Assembly (NCBI GenBank): GCA_963931865.1
Contig: OZ007509.1
Location: 9,123,625 to 9,187,624, forward strand
Length of the DNA stretch: 64,000 bases
Origin: Axinella damicornis
Lineage: Eukaryota; Porifera; Demospongiae; Axinellida; Axinellidae
Reading direction: 5' to 3'
A program made the translations under genes and the position numbers. Below are positions 55,963 through 64,000 of the stretch, in pieces; position 1 is the stretch's first letter; each line of letters begins with the position of its first letter. The notes under the pieces are model-generated. The model did not search any database, was not told where the DNA came from, and saw nothing but the letters and a program-made list of their open reading frames with translations.

Positions 55963-56158
55963 GAGACAGAGATCTTAGTACCTAGCTTCACGGAAGATTC
56001 ACAATTGCACATGTGGCGCACTCAGGCAGCAGCTGTGCGCATGCGTCTTAGATGATCTGCGAGCTTGATTAGGATCTGAATTTGACCCTACCCCACCCCC
56101 GAGGGGAGTGGCCACCCTTCGCTTGTTAACTATATTTAAAGCTAGCTTTAAACATCAT
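55963..56158 (-). repeat. Split direct repeat A1 (5' end of the Ngaro-like element)
   Basis: This is the 196-bp terminal copy of A. On the minus strand it begins ATGATGTTTAAAGC next to the satellite and contains the 18-bp palindrome at 56135-56152. A diverged form of it starts the second element at 61540. Confidence 0.9.
56130..56140 (-). promoter_or_regulatory. TATA-like sequence near the element 5' end
   Basis: On the minus strand TTTAAATATAG lies about 19 bases inside A1, upstream of gag. The second element has the same sequence. It overlaps the palindrome, so it may be conserved for recombination rather than transcription. Confidence 0.25.
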
Positions 56159-59100
56159 AATAATTATTGATCAATAGATGAATTGATCACTAGATGAATT
56201 GATCTCTAGATGAATTGATCACTGGATAAATTGATCACTAGATGAATTGATCACTAGATGAATTGATCACTAGATGAATTGATCACTAGATAGATTGATC
56301 AATAGATGAATTGATCAATAGATGAATTGATCAATAGATGAATTGATCAATAGATGGACTCATCAATAGATGAATTGATCACTCGATTAATTGATGAATT
56401 GATCAACAGATGAATTGATCACTAGACGAATTGATCAATAAATGAACTGATCAAGAAAGGAATTGCTCAATTGATGAACTGATCAATAGATGAATTGATA
56501 GATAAATAAACTGATCAATAGATGAATTGATTTCTAGATGAATTGAACAATAGATGAACTGATCAACAGATGAACTGATGAATAGTTGATATGATCAATA
56601 GACGAATTGATTTTTAGATGAATTGATCACTAGATGAATTTATTAATAGATGAATTGATCACCAGAAGATTTTATCCCTAGATGAATTGATCGCTAGATA
56701 AATTGATCAATAGATAAATTGATCAATAGATGAATTGATCAATACATGAATTGATCAATAGCTGAATGATCAATAGATGAACTGATCAATAGATGAACAG
56801 ATCGTTAGATTAACTGATCAGTAGATGAACTGAACACTAGATAAACTGCTCACTACATGAATTGATCACTAGATGAATTGATCACCAGATGAAGTGATCA
56901 AGAGATGAACTGATCAATAGATGAATTGATCAATAGATGAATTCATCAATAGATGAACTGATCAATAGATGAATTGATTATTAGATGAATTGATCAATAG
57001 ACGAACTGATCAATAGAAAAACTGATCAATAGATGAATTAATCAAGAGATGAATTGATCAAGAGATGAATTGATCACTAAATGAATTGATCACTATATGA
57101 ATTGATCGCTATATGAATTGATCAATAGATGAATTGATCAATAGATGAATTGATCACTAGATGAATTGATAACTAGATGAATTGATCACTAGATGAATTG
57201 ATCAATAGATGAATTGATCAATAGATGAATTGATCAATAGATTAACTGATTAATAGATGAACTGGTCAATAGATGAATTGATCAATAGACGAATACATCA
57301 ATAGATGAACTGATCAATAGATGAACTGATCAATAGATGAATTGATCAATAGATGAAGTGATCACTAGATGAACTTATCACTAGATTAATTGATCAATAG
57401 ATGAATTGATCAATAGATGAATTGACCAATAGATCAATTGATCAATAGATGAATTGATCGACAGATGAACTGATCAATAGATGAACTGATTGATAGATGA
57501 ATTGATTACTAGATGAATTGAACACTAGATGAGTTGACCACTAGATGAATTGAACACCAGATGAATTGATCACTAGATGAATTGATCGCTAGATAAATTG
57601 ATCAATAGATGAATTGATCAATAGATTGATTGATCAATTGATGAATTGATCAATAGGTGAATTGATCAATAGAAGGATTCAGCAATAGATGAATTGATCA
57701 ATAGATGAACTGATCAATTGATCAACTGATCAATAGATGAACTGATTGATACAGGAATTCTTTCAAGATGAATTGATCACTAGATGAATTGATCTCTGGA
57801 TGAATTAATCACTAGATGAATTGATCACTAGATGAAATTATCTCTAGATGAATTGATCACTAGATGAATTGATCACTAGATGAATTGATAACTAAATGAA
57901 TTGATCAATAGATGAATTGATCAATAGATGAATTGATCCCTAGATGAATTGATCACTAGATGAATTCATAACTAGAAGAATTGATCAATAGATGAATTGA
58001 TCAATAGATTAACTGATCAATAGGTGAACTAATCAATAGAAGAATTGATCAATACATGTATTCATCAAGAGATGAATGATCAATAGATGAACTGATCAAT
58101 AGATTATTGATCAATAGATGAATAGATCAATAGATGAATTGATCAATAAATTATCTGATCAATAGATGAACTGGTCAATAGATGAATTGATCCATAGATG
58201 AATTCATCAATAGATGAGCTGATCAAAGATGACCTGATCAATAGATTAATTGATCAATAGACGAATTTATCAATAGATGAACTGATCAATAGATGAACTG
58301 ATCAATAGATTAACTGATCGATACATGAATTGATCACTAGATGAATTGATCACTAAATGAATTGATCACTAGATGAATTGAACACTAGGCAAATTGATCA
58401 ATAGATGAATTGATCACTAGATGAAATGATCACTAAATGAATTGATCACTAGAAGATTTGATAACTAGATGAATTGATCAATAGATGAATTGAACAATAG
58501 ATGAATGATCAAGAGATGAACTGATCAATAGATTATTGATCAATAGATGAATAGATGAATAGATGAATTGATCAATAGATTAACTGATCAATACATGAAC
58601 TGGTCAATAGATGAATTGATCAATAGATGAATTCATCAATAGATGAGCTGATCAAAGATGACCTGATCAATAGATTAATTGATCAATAGACGAATTTATC
58701 AATAGATGAACTGATCAATAGATGAACTGATCAATAGATTAACTGATCGATAGATGAATTGATCACTAGATGAATTGATCACTAGATGAATTGATCACTA
58801 GATGAATTGATCACTAGACGAATTGATCAAAAGATGAATTGATCAATAGACGAACTCATCAAAAGATTAACTGATCAGTAGATGAACTGATCACAAGATG
58901 AAGTGATCAAGAGACGAACTGATCAATAAATTAATTGATCATTAGAAGAATTCATCAATAGACGAACTGATCACTACATGAACTGTTCACTAGATGAATT
59001 GATCTCCAAATGAATTAATGACAAAATCAAGTGATCACTAGATGAATTGATAAAAAGATGAATTGAACAATAGATGAATTGATCAATAGATGAATTAATC

Positions 59101-60928
59101 AATAGACAAATTGATTAGTAGATGAATTGATCAATAGATGAACTGATCAATAGATTAACTGATCAATAGATGAAATGATCACTAGATGAACTGATCAATA
59201 GATGAATTGATCACTAAATGAACTGATCACTAGATGAAGTGATGGATAGATCAATAGATGAATTGGTCGCTAGATGAATTGATCAATAGATGTATTGATC
59301 AATAGATGAATTGAACAAATAAATGAATAATTATTGATCCATAGATAAATTGATCACTAGAGGAATTGATCTCTAGATGAATTGATCACTGGATAAATTG
59401 ATCACTAGATGAATTGATCACTAGATGAATTGATCACTAGATGAATTGATCACTAGATAGATTGATCAATAGATGAATTGATCAATAGATGAATTGATCA
59501 ATAGATGAATTGATTGTAGATGGACTCATCAATAGATGAATTGATCACTAGATTAATTAATGAATTGATCAACAGATGAATTGATCAATAGACGAATTGA
59601 TCAATAAATGAACTGATCAAGAAAGGAATTGCTCAATTGATGAACTGATCAATAGATGAATTGATAGATAGACAAACTGATCAATAGATGAATTGATTTC
59701 TAGATGAATTGAACAATAGATGAACTGATCAATAGATGAACTGATGAATAGTTGATCTGATCAATAGACGAATTGATTTTTAGATGAATTAATCACTAGA
59801 TGAACTGATCAATTGATGAGCTTATCAATAGATGAACTGATCAATAGATGAACTGGTCAATATACTAACTGATCGATAGATGAATTGATCACTAGATGAA
59901 TTGATCACTAGATGAATTGATCACTAGATGAATTGATCACTAGACGAATTGATCAATAGATGAATTGATCACTAGATGAAATGATCACTAGATGAATTGA
60001 TCACTAGATGAATTGATAACTAGATGAATTGATCAATAGATGAATTGATCAATAGATGAACTGATCAATAGATTAACTGATCAATAGATGAACTGATCAC
60101 TAGATGGACTGTTCCCTAGATGACTTGATCACCAGATGAATTGATCAATAGATGAACTGATCAATAGACGAACTCACAAAAGATTAACTGATCAGTAGAT
60201 GAACTGATCTCAAGATGAAGTGATCAAGAGACGAACTGATCAATAAATGAATTGACCTATAGAAGAATTCATCAATAGACGAACTGATCACTACATGAAC
60301 TGTTCACTACATGAATTGATCTCCAAATGAATTAATGACAAAATCAAGTGATCACTAGATGAATTGATCAAAAGATGAATTGAACAATAGATGAATTGAT
60401 CAATAGATGAATTAATCAATAGACAAATTGATTAGTAGATGAATTGATCAATAGATGAACTGATTAATAGATTAACTGATCAATAGATGAAATGATAACT
60501 AGATGAACTGATCAATAGATGAATTGATCACTAGATGATCTGATCACTAGATGAATTGATGGATAGATCAATAGATGAATTGATCGCTAGATGAATTGAT
60601 CAATAGATGTATTGATCAAGAGATGAATTGAACAAATAGATGAATAATAATTATTGATCAATAGATGAATTGATCACTAGATGAACTTATCACCAGATGA
60701 ATTGATCACTAGATGAATTGATCAATAGATGAACTGATCAATAAATGAACTGATCAATAGATTAACTGATCAGTAGATGAACTGAACACTAGATGAACTG
60801 CTGACTACATGAATTGATCCTAGATGAATTGATCACTGGATGAAGTGTTGAAGAGATGAACTGATCAATAGATGAATTGATCAATAGATGAATTCATCAA
60901 TCGATGAACTGATCAATAGATGAATTGA
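56159..60928 (+). repeat. 16-bp satellite, right section
   Basis: The array resumes at aataattattgatc, exactly where it was split by the retrotransposon, and continues to 60928 in the plus orientation. Modules with tgacaaaatcaagtg (about 59018 and 60338) each end about 300 bp later in gaacaaataaatgaataatt-type sequence (about 59311-59339 and 60628). The last module is therefore about 1.32 kb. The array stops abruptly at gatgaattga, where a different minisatellite begins. No gene was seen. Confidence 0.93.
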
Positions 60929-61020
60929 CTCTGCAAACTCTGCAAACAGTGCAAACTCTGCAAACAGTGCAAACAGCACAAACTCTGCAAACAGCGCAAA
61001 CTCTGCAAACAGTGCAAACT
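60929..61020 (+). repeat. 9-bp minisatellite (CTCTGCAAA/CAGTGCAAA)
   Basis: About ten tandem copies of a 9-base unit alternate between ctctgcaaa and cagtgcaaa (with cagcgcaaa and cagcacaaa variants). It begins at the very base where the 16-bp satellite ends. A shorter inverted copy lies at 61509-61537. Confidence 0.85.
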
Positions 61021-61033
61021 CAGTAATATATAT

Positions 61034-61074
61034 ATTAAAGCCAGTGCAGCAAATTCATTATTAAAGCCAGTGCA
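61034..61074 (+). repeat. Short direct repeat attaaagccagtgca
   Basis: Two identical 15-base copies at 61034-61048 and 61060-61074, followed by a further gcaaactct fragment of the neighbouring minisatellite. Confidence 0.75.
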
Positions 61075-61164
61075 AACTCTCCCAACAGTGCAACAGTAAA
61101 GCATAATCACATACCTATAAGGGAGGAGGGTGGGGGTGTTGTCAGATTAGGGTGTGGAATTATT

Positions 61165-61268
61165 CTATGGGTTAGAGTTATAGGTTAGGGTCAGGGCTAG
61201 GGTTAGGGTTAGGGTTAGGGTTAGGGTTAGGGCCCGGGTTGGGGTTAGGGTAATGGTTAAGGTTAGGA
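61165..61268 (+). repeat. Interstitial TTAGGG telomere-like tract
   Basis: About 100 bp of TTAGGG and near variants (ttagag, tcaggg, ttgggg). The best part is about six perfect units at 61198-61232. TTAGGG is the usual animal telomere repeat. The tract is flanked by other DNA on both sides, so it is not a chromosome end now. Confidence 0.85.
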
Positions 61269-61508
61269 TAAGCAGACCTCCATAATTAAGACTAATATAA
61301 GTTTACCAGTCTTAGTCGTGGACAGTGTATGGAGAATTCAAGCATGGGGCTGCTAATAAAATTAATTTTACAACCTGTGGACCCTCCTCCATCATATAAA
61401 AAATCAAACCACAATTGGTGTAGGGTGGGTGGGTGGGTTCCATGCAATAATACTCACAATGCCAGATATCTATGGGTTCCAATAAACTACTGTAAGGATG
61501 AGCTATTT
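61269..61508. other. Unassigned stretch
   Basis: AT-rich single-copy-looking DNA between the telomere-like tract and the inverted minisatellite. It contains only a short chance frame and no recognised motif. Confidence 0.5.
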
Positions 61509-61537
61509 TGTTTGCAGAGTTTGCGCTGTTTGCAGTT
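61509..61537 (-). repeat. Inverted copy of the 9-bp minisatellite
   Basis: Its reverse complement, ctgcaaacagcgcaaactct, matches part of 60929-61020. Together the two copies bound a 610-bp segment as an inverted repeat. Confidence 0.8.
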
Positions 61538-61539
61538 TG

Positions 61540-61791
61540 TGATGTTTAAAGCTAGCTTTAAATATAGTTAACAAGCAAAGGGTGGCCACTCCCCCGGGGT
61601 CAAGTTTAGATCCTAATCTAGCTCGCAGATAAGACGCATGCGCACAGCTGCTGGCTGAGTGCGCCACGTGTGCAATTCGGCAGCTGTGAAGCCTCCTATC
61701 TGTCTACTAAGCTCTCTGTCTCAGACTGTCTCTGCCCTAGAAACTATCCTTTTTGTCTAGAAGCTAGTTACTAAGATTTGTACTCCCCACC
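61540..61791 (+). repeat. A1-type end and leader of the second element
   Basis: The terminal 18-bp palindrome is at 61545-61562. The following ttaacaag, gggtggccactcccc and gacgcatgcgcacagctgct stretches match A1 with substitutions and small indels. Similarity fades past about 61735 into a leader with ctagaagctag-like motifs, just before the gag ATG. Confidence 0.8.
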
Positions 61792-62130
61792 ATGCCACCG
61801 AGAAGAGGCAGAGGACGATGACGCCCAACTCATGGTCCCCGCAGGTCGTCGAGAGGGCCTAGGGCCACTTGGGCGCGGCGGCAGCTCGACCATTTCCGGA
61901 TTCCAACTTCAGCCAGGGGCCATCGCGGACGGGGCGCCCATCTGGCAACCGGCGGGAACCAGTCAGCAAACACCGCCCAGCAGAGCCAGGCTCTCGGACG
62001 CTCTCAACGCGCTACTCGCGCTGGTAAAGGTGACGTCCCCCTTTGGTGGTGCCCAGCACAGCGCATAGGGGCGCAACTCTGCCCCCGAATCTGGTGAGGG
62101 CCAGAGCACTGGCCACGATGGCTCCTCAAG
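61792..62130 (+). pseudogene. Gag exon 1 remnant of the second element
   Basis: It starts with the same MPPRRGRGR as the intact copy but meets TGA at 61819-61821, the tenth codon, where the intact copy has GGA. Downstream sequence still aligns to the Gly/Ser-rich exon 1 and ends in gctcctcaag at the intron border. The length is 339 bases against 355 in the intact copy. One downstream open frame here is in another register and is not the gag frame. Confidence 0.8.
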
Positions 62131-62907
62131 GTCCGTGGTTAATTACATTTGTTGTTGATTACACTCCTGGTAGGGGATGAATTGTGTCGCGTAATTAACC
62201 TAAATAATCAAACCTCATAGCAGGTAGGAAAGGTCTACAGAGAATCTGATTGCACCATTGTGATCGCCATCATGCAGTGATGCAGTCATATGGTAATTGT
62301 GCTGAAACTCACCTTGGTGGTGGAAATGTGGGCGCTTTTTGTCATGCCGTCGGCCGCCGTTGCTCGATCGCTCTCTTCGACGTTGGATGCCAGTGCAGTC
62401 TCACGAAGGCCCCACAAGGATTGTGACCACACGGCCGTGATCGCTGTCGTTCGCTGGTGCTGGCAGGCTGGAGCTCACCATGCGGGCGAGGTTGTGGGTG
62501 ATGTCGTGTCTTCCCTTTGGTCACCATTGCTGGCGATCGACTGAGCGTGGTTGCCGCGTGGCATGTGCGTTGATTTGGGATAGCTGCGATACTTGGCTTG
62601 CGCTGCGGCGGGTCACAGCCGGCATTGCGGCGGCTACCAGGAGTGCGGTTGCCCCTCGTAATAAAACATAAAATAAAAACTCTTGCATGGGGGCTAAGAT
62701 ATGAGCACTGCTGGTGGGTCATGTCCTTGTTGTGGCACGGCGCAGGCGCACATGGGCCTTCACAACCGAGTAGTGGAGAGGCCATCCACACACATGTATT
62801 CCTCTCGCTTCCCCCTGGTATTTTTCCAACACTTCCTGGTTACACCTCACGCTTGGCACCCAGACCAACCCTTTGACCTCAGCTACCCATGTCTCTTGCT
62901 CCTGTAG
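62131..62907 (+). other. Gag intron, copy 1, of the second element
   Basis: It begins gtccgtggttaattac and ends ctcttgctcctgtag, matching the borders of the 312-bp intron in the intact element. It has grown to 777 bp because of a nested insertion. The donor GTCCGT is weaker than the GTACGT of the intact copy. Confidence 0.72.
62160..62658. mobile_element. Nested inverted-repeat insertion in intron copy 1
   Basis: About 500 bp absent from the intact element's intron. CACTCCTGGTAG at 62162-62173 is inverted as CTACCAGGAGTG at 62634-62645. It sits within the ttgttgttgat-type repeat of the intron. The family was not recognised and the exact ends are uncertain. A reverse-strand open frame across this region (62342-62791) also runs into intron sequence, so it does not support a gene. 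Confidence 0.55.
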
Positions 62908-62929
62908 TCTTCAACCTCTTCCTCTCAAG
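62908..62929 (+). pseudogene. 22-bp exon-like remnant between duplicated introns
   Basis: The bases tcttcaacct (start of exon 2) are followed by cttcctctcaag (like the end of exon 1) and then a second gtccgtgg donor. This is the joint left by tandem duplication of the intron with fragments of both exons. Confidence 0.7.
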
Positions 62930-63678
62930 GTCCGTGGTTAATTACATTTGTTGTTACACTCCTCTTAGGGGAAAAATTGTGCCGCGTAATATAATGTAAT
63001 CATTGAAATGTTTGACTATTTCGGAATGGCCTACAAAGATCCTGAGTACACCGTCGTGATCGCTATGATGCAGTGACACAAAATCAAAATAATTGTTCTG
63101 AAACTCACCTTGGTGGCGGAGATACAAGCGCTTTTATCTCGCCGTGGCCGCCATTGCTCGAGCGCTCTCTCCGACTTCCGGTGGCAGTACCGTTCTTAGG
63201 AAAGGCACACGAAGATTCAGACCACACGGCCGTGATCGCTGTCGTTCACTGACGCTTATATACCAAAACTCACCATGCTGACTACGTTGTGAGTGCTGTA
63301 ATAACGTCGTCTTCCTTTTGGTCGCCATTGCTCGCGATCGGCCGAGCGTGGTTGCCACGTGGCATGTGCGTTAATTGGAACGAATTTCAGCTTGCGCTAC
63401 GGCAAGTCGCAACTGGGTTTGCAACGCGGCTACCAGGAGTGCGGTCGCCCCTCGTTGATAATAAAAGATAAAAATAAAATGAAGAACTCCTGCATGGGGG
63501 CTAAGATACGACAGACTAGGTACTGCTGGTGGGTTATCGAGTAGTGGATAGGCCATCCACACGCATGTATTTCTCTCGCTTCCCCCTGGTATTTTCCATC
63601 ACTTCCTGGTTACATCTCACGCTCGGCTCCCAGACCAGCCCTTTGACCTTGGGCTATTTATGTCTCTTGCTCCTGTAG
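62930..63678 (+). other. Gag intron, copy 2, of the second element
   Basis: This is the second tandem copy of the intron, 749 bp, again starting gtccgtgg and ending ctcctgtag. It is offset by 799 at the left border and 771 at the right, so the copies differ by indels and by many substitutions. Confidence 0.72.
62957..63455. mobile_element. Nested inverted-repeat insertion in intron copy 2
   Basis: The same insertion as in intron copy 1, with ends CACTCCTCTTAG at 62957-62968 and CTACCAGGAGTG at 63430-63441. Its presence at the same place in both copies means that it entered before the intron was duplicated. Confidence 0.55.
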
Positions 63679-64000
63679 TCTTCAACCTGGGCAGAAGTGT
63701 CATCTTTACCCATCCGGTGCTATTGTTTCTTGGTTTTGTGGCAACCTTAACATCCGACCCGATCTCCAGGGACCAGCTTGCGTATGCACACCTCATTATC
63801 AAACAGGCCCGGAGTCGGGGACGACGCACATGGATGGACTATGTTAAATGCCTTCAGGCAACAGCTGGCAACGGACCCCTCCATGCGTTGGAATGCCATC
63901 GACCCCAGCCTTGCTAGCGTCCACCATGCTGGGACATCGTTCATCAGTCTCAACCCCCCCCCCCCCCCCCCCCCCCCCCCTTTTGTACACTGTGTCGGGC
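63679..64000 (+). pseudogene. Gag exon 2 remnant of the second element
   Basis: It opens with tcttcaacctgggcag as in the intact copy, then jumps over about 115 codons (the linker and coiled-coil part) to FLGFVATLTSDP. The homology LAYAHLIIKQARSRG and TWMDYVK follows. A frameshift then falls near 63850, where the intact copy has DYDKAFRQQ. The later homology continues in another frame to CATGCTGGGACATCG. It is broken and lacks its zinc-finger region within the window. Confidence 0.85.
63954..63980 (+). repeat. 27-base poly-C run in the gag remnant
   Basis: The run replaces the short ctcactcccc of the intact copy. Similar G or C runs occur at 50713-50737 and 53549-53620, so this family seems prone to C-tract expansion, or the runs mark sequencing or assembly limits. 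Confidence 0.85.

Larger units (their letters stand above)
49597..56158 (-). mobile_element. Ngaro-like (DIRS-order) tyrosine-recombinase retrotransposon, near-complete
   Basis: This 6562-bp element is read on the minus strand. Gene order is gag, reverse transcriptase-RNase H, tyrosine recombinase. The ends form split direct repeats: A1 (55963-56158) at the 5' side, then the genes, B1 (50341-50612), A2 (50145-50340), a unique spacer, and B2 (49597-49868). Recombinase instead of DDE integrase, no LTRs and no target-site duplication are the known marks of the DIRS order. Split direct repeats and the absence of a methyltransferase domain point to Ngaro rather than DIRS1. The left flank ends in AAATAAATG and the right flank begins AATAATTATTG. 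These are adjacent in paralogous sites at about 23230 and 59311. The element has few obvious lesions, but the pol start and a frame change before the recombinase need explaining. Confidence 0.9.
61540..64000 (+). mobile_element. Second Ngaro-like element, decayed, 5' part (continues past the window)
   Basis: From gatgtttaaagctagc onward this matches the reverse complement of the first element's A1 end, leader, gag exon 1, gag intron and gag exon 2, in that order. It differs by an early stop in exon 1, a duplicated intron, nested insertions, a deletion of about 115 codons in exon 2, a frameshift and a poly-C expansion. It is probably unable to move by its own proteins. The 3' part lies outside the window. 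Confidence 0.87.

Noticed and set aside
49597..56158. LTR retrotransposon
   Set aside because: The ends are not one direct LTR pair. The repeats are split (A and B) with the internal A2 next to B1, there is no target duplication, and a tyrosine recombinase replaces the integrase.
49597..56158. DIRS1-type element
   Set aside because: DIRS1-type elements usually have inverted terminal repeats and a methyltransferase-like domain. Neither is seen here.
650..60928. CRISPR-like array of short repeats
   Set aside because: Units are contiguous with no unique spacers, and the surroundings are eukaryotic.
650..60928. Centromere assignment of the satellite
   Set aside because: Length and higher-order structure would allow it, but nothing in the sequence identifies a centromere. 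Chromatin or mapping data would be needed.
61165..61268. A true chromosome end
   Set aside because: The TTAGGG tract is short, partly degenerate and continues into other DNA on both sides.
61329..61571. 80-codon plus-strand frame
   Set aside because: It runs from unassigned DNA through the inverted minisatellite into the terminal palindrome of the second element, so it cannot be one conserved gene.
62342..62791. 149-codon reverse-strand frame
   Set aside because: It spans the nested insertion and the intron sequence of a decayed element on the opposite strand, and the second intron copy does not keep the frame.

Overview
The window looks like repeat-rich DNA from an animal or animal-like eukaryote, probably an invertebrate. 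The grounds are GT-AG introns, DIRS/Ngaro-type tyrosine-recombinase retrotransposons, TTAA-specific (piggyBac-like) short insertions and a TTAGGG tract. The species cannot be named from the sequence. I see no host protein gene, rRNA or tRNA. All positions of repeat blocks were read by eye and may be off by a few units. About 54 kb of the 64 kb (positions 650-49596 and 56159-60928) is one giant satellite with a 16-bp unit, ATTGATCAATAGATGA. Ten of its bases (ATTGATCAAT) form a perfect palindrome. Common unit variants are CACTAG for CAATAG, ACTGATC for ATTGATC, and AGATTA or AGACGA for AGATGA. They recur in fixed order, so the array has a higher-order structure made of modules of about 1.3-2.8 kb. 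Some of these modules are repeated in tandem and some as multi-kilobase duplications. The satellite also flips strand: 650-3180 reads as the reverse complement of everything to its right, and the variant order is mirrored around position 3207, so the array is a large inverted repeat. Layout: 16-645 is a 630-bp non-autonomous piggyBac-like element inside the left arm, with TTAA on both sides. 3182-3233 is the asymmetric centre of the inversion. 3882-3963 is a second, 82-bp TTAA-flanked insertion. 17274-22808 is a 2767-bp tandem pair. About 23.6-36.1 kb is duplicated at about 39.8-49.35 kb. 34109-38798 is a 2.35-kb tandem pair. 49597-56158 is a 6562-bp Ngaro-like retrotransposon on the minus strand. 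56159-60928 is the rest of the satellite. 60929-61540 is a separate segment bounded by inverted 9-bp minisatellites and holding interstitial TTAGGG repeats. 61540 to the window end is a second, decayed copy of the same Ngaro family on the plus strand. The retrotransposon genes form one mobile unit. Gag (RG-rich N terminus, three zinc-binding motifs, one in-frame spliced intron) would package the RNA, the reverse transcriptase-RNase H would make DNA, and the tyrosine recombinase would insert it. Split direct repeats (A1 - genes - B1 A2 - spacer - B2) lie at the ends. Equivalent unfilled sites elsewhere in the satellite show that the element integrated without any target-site duplication. The second copy has an early stop, a large gag deletion, a frameshift, and its intron duplicated in tandem, with a nested inverted-repeat insertion inside both intron copies.
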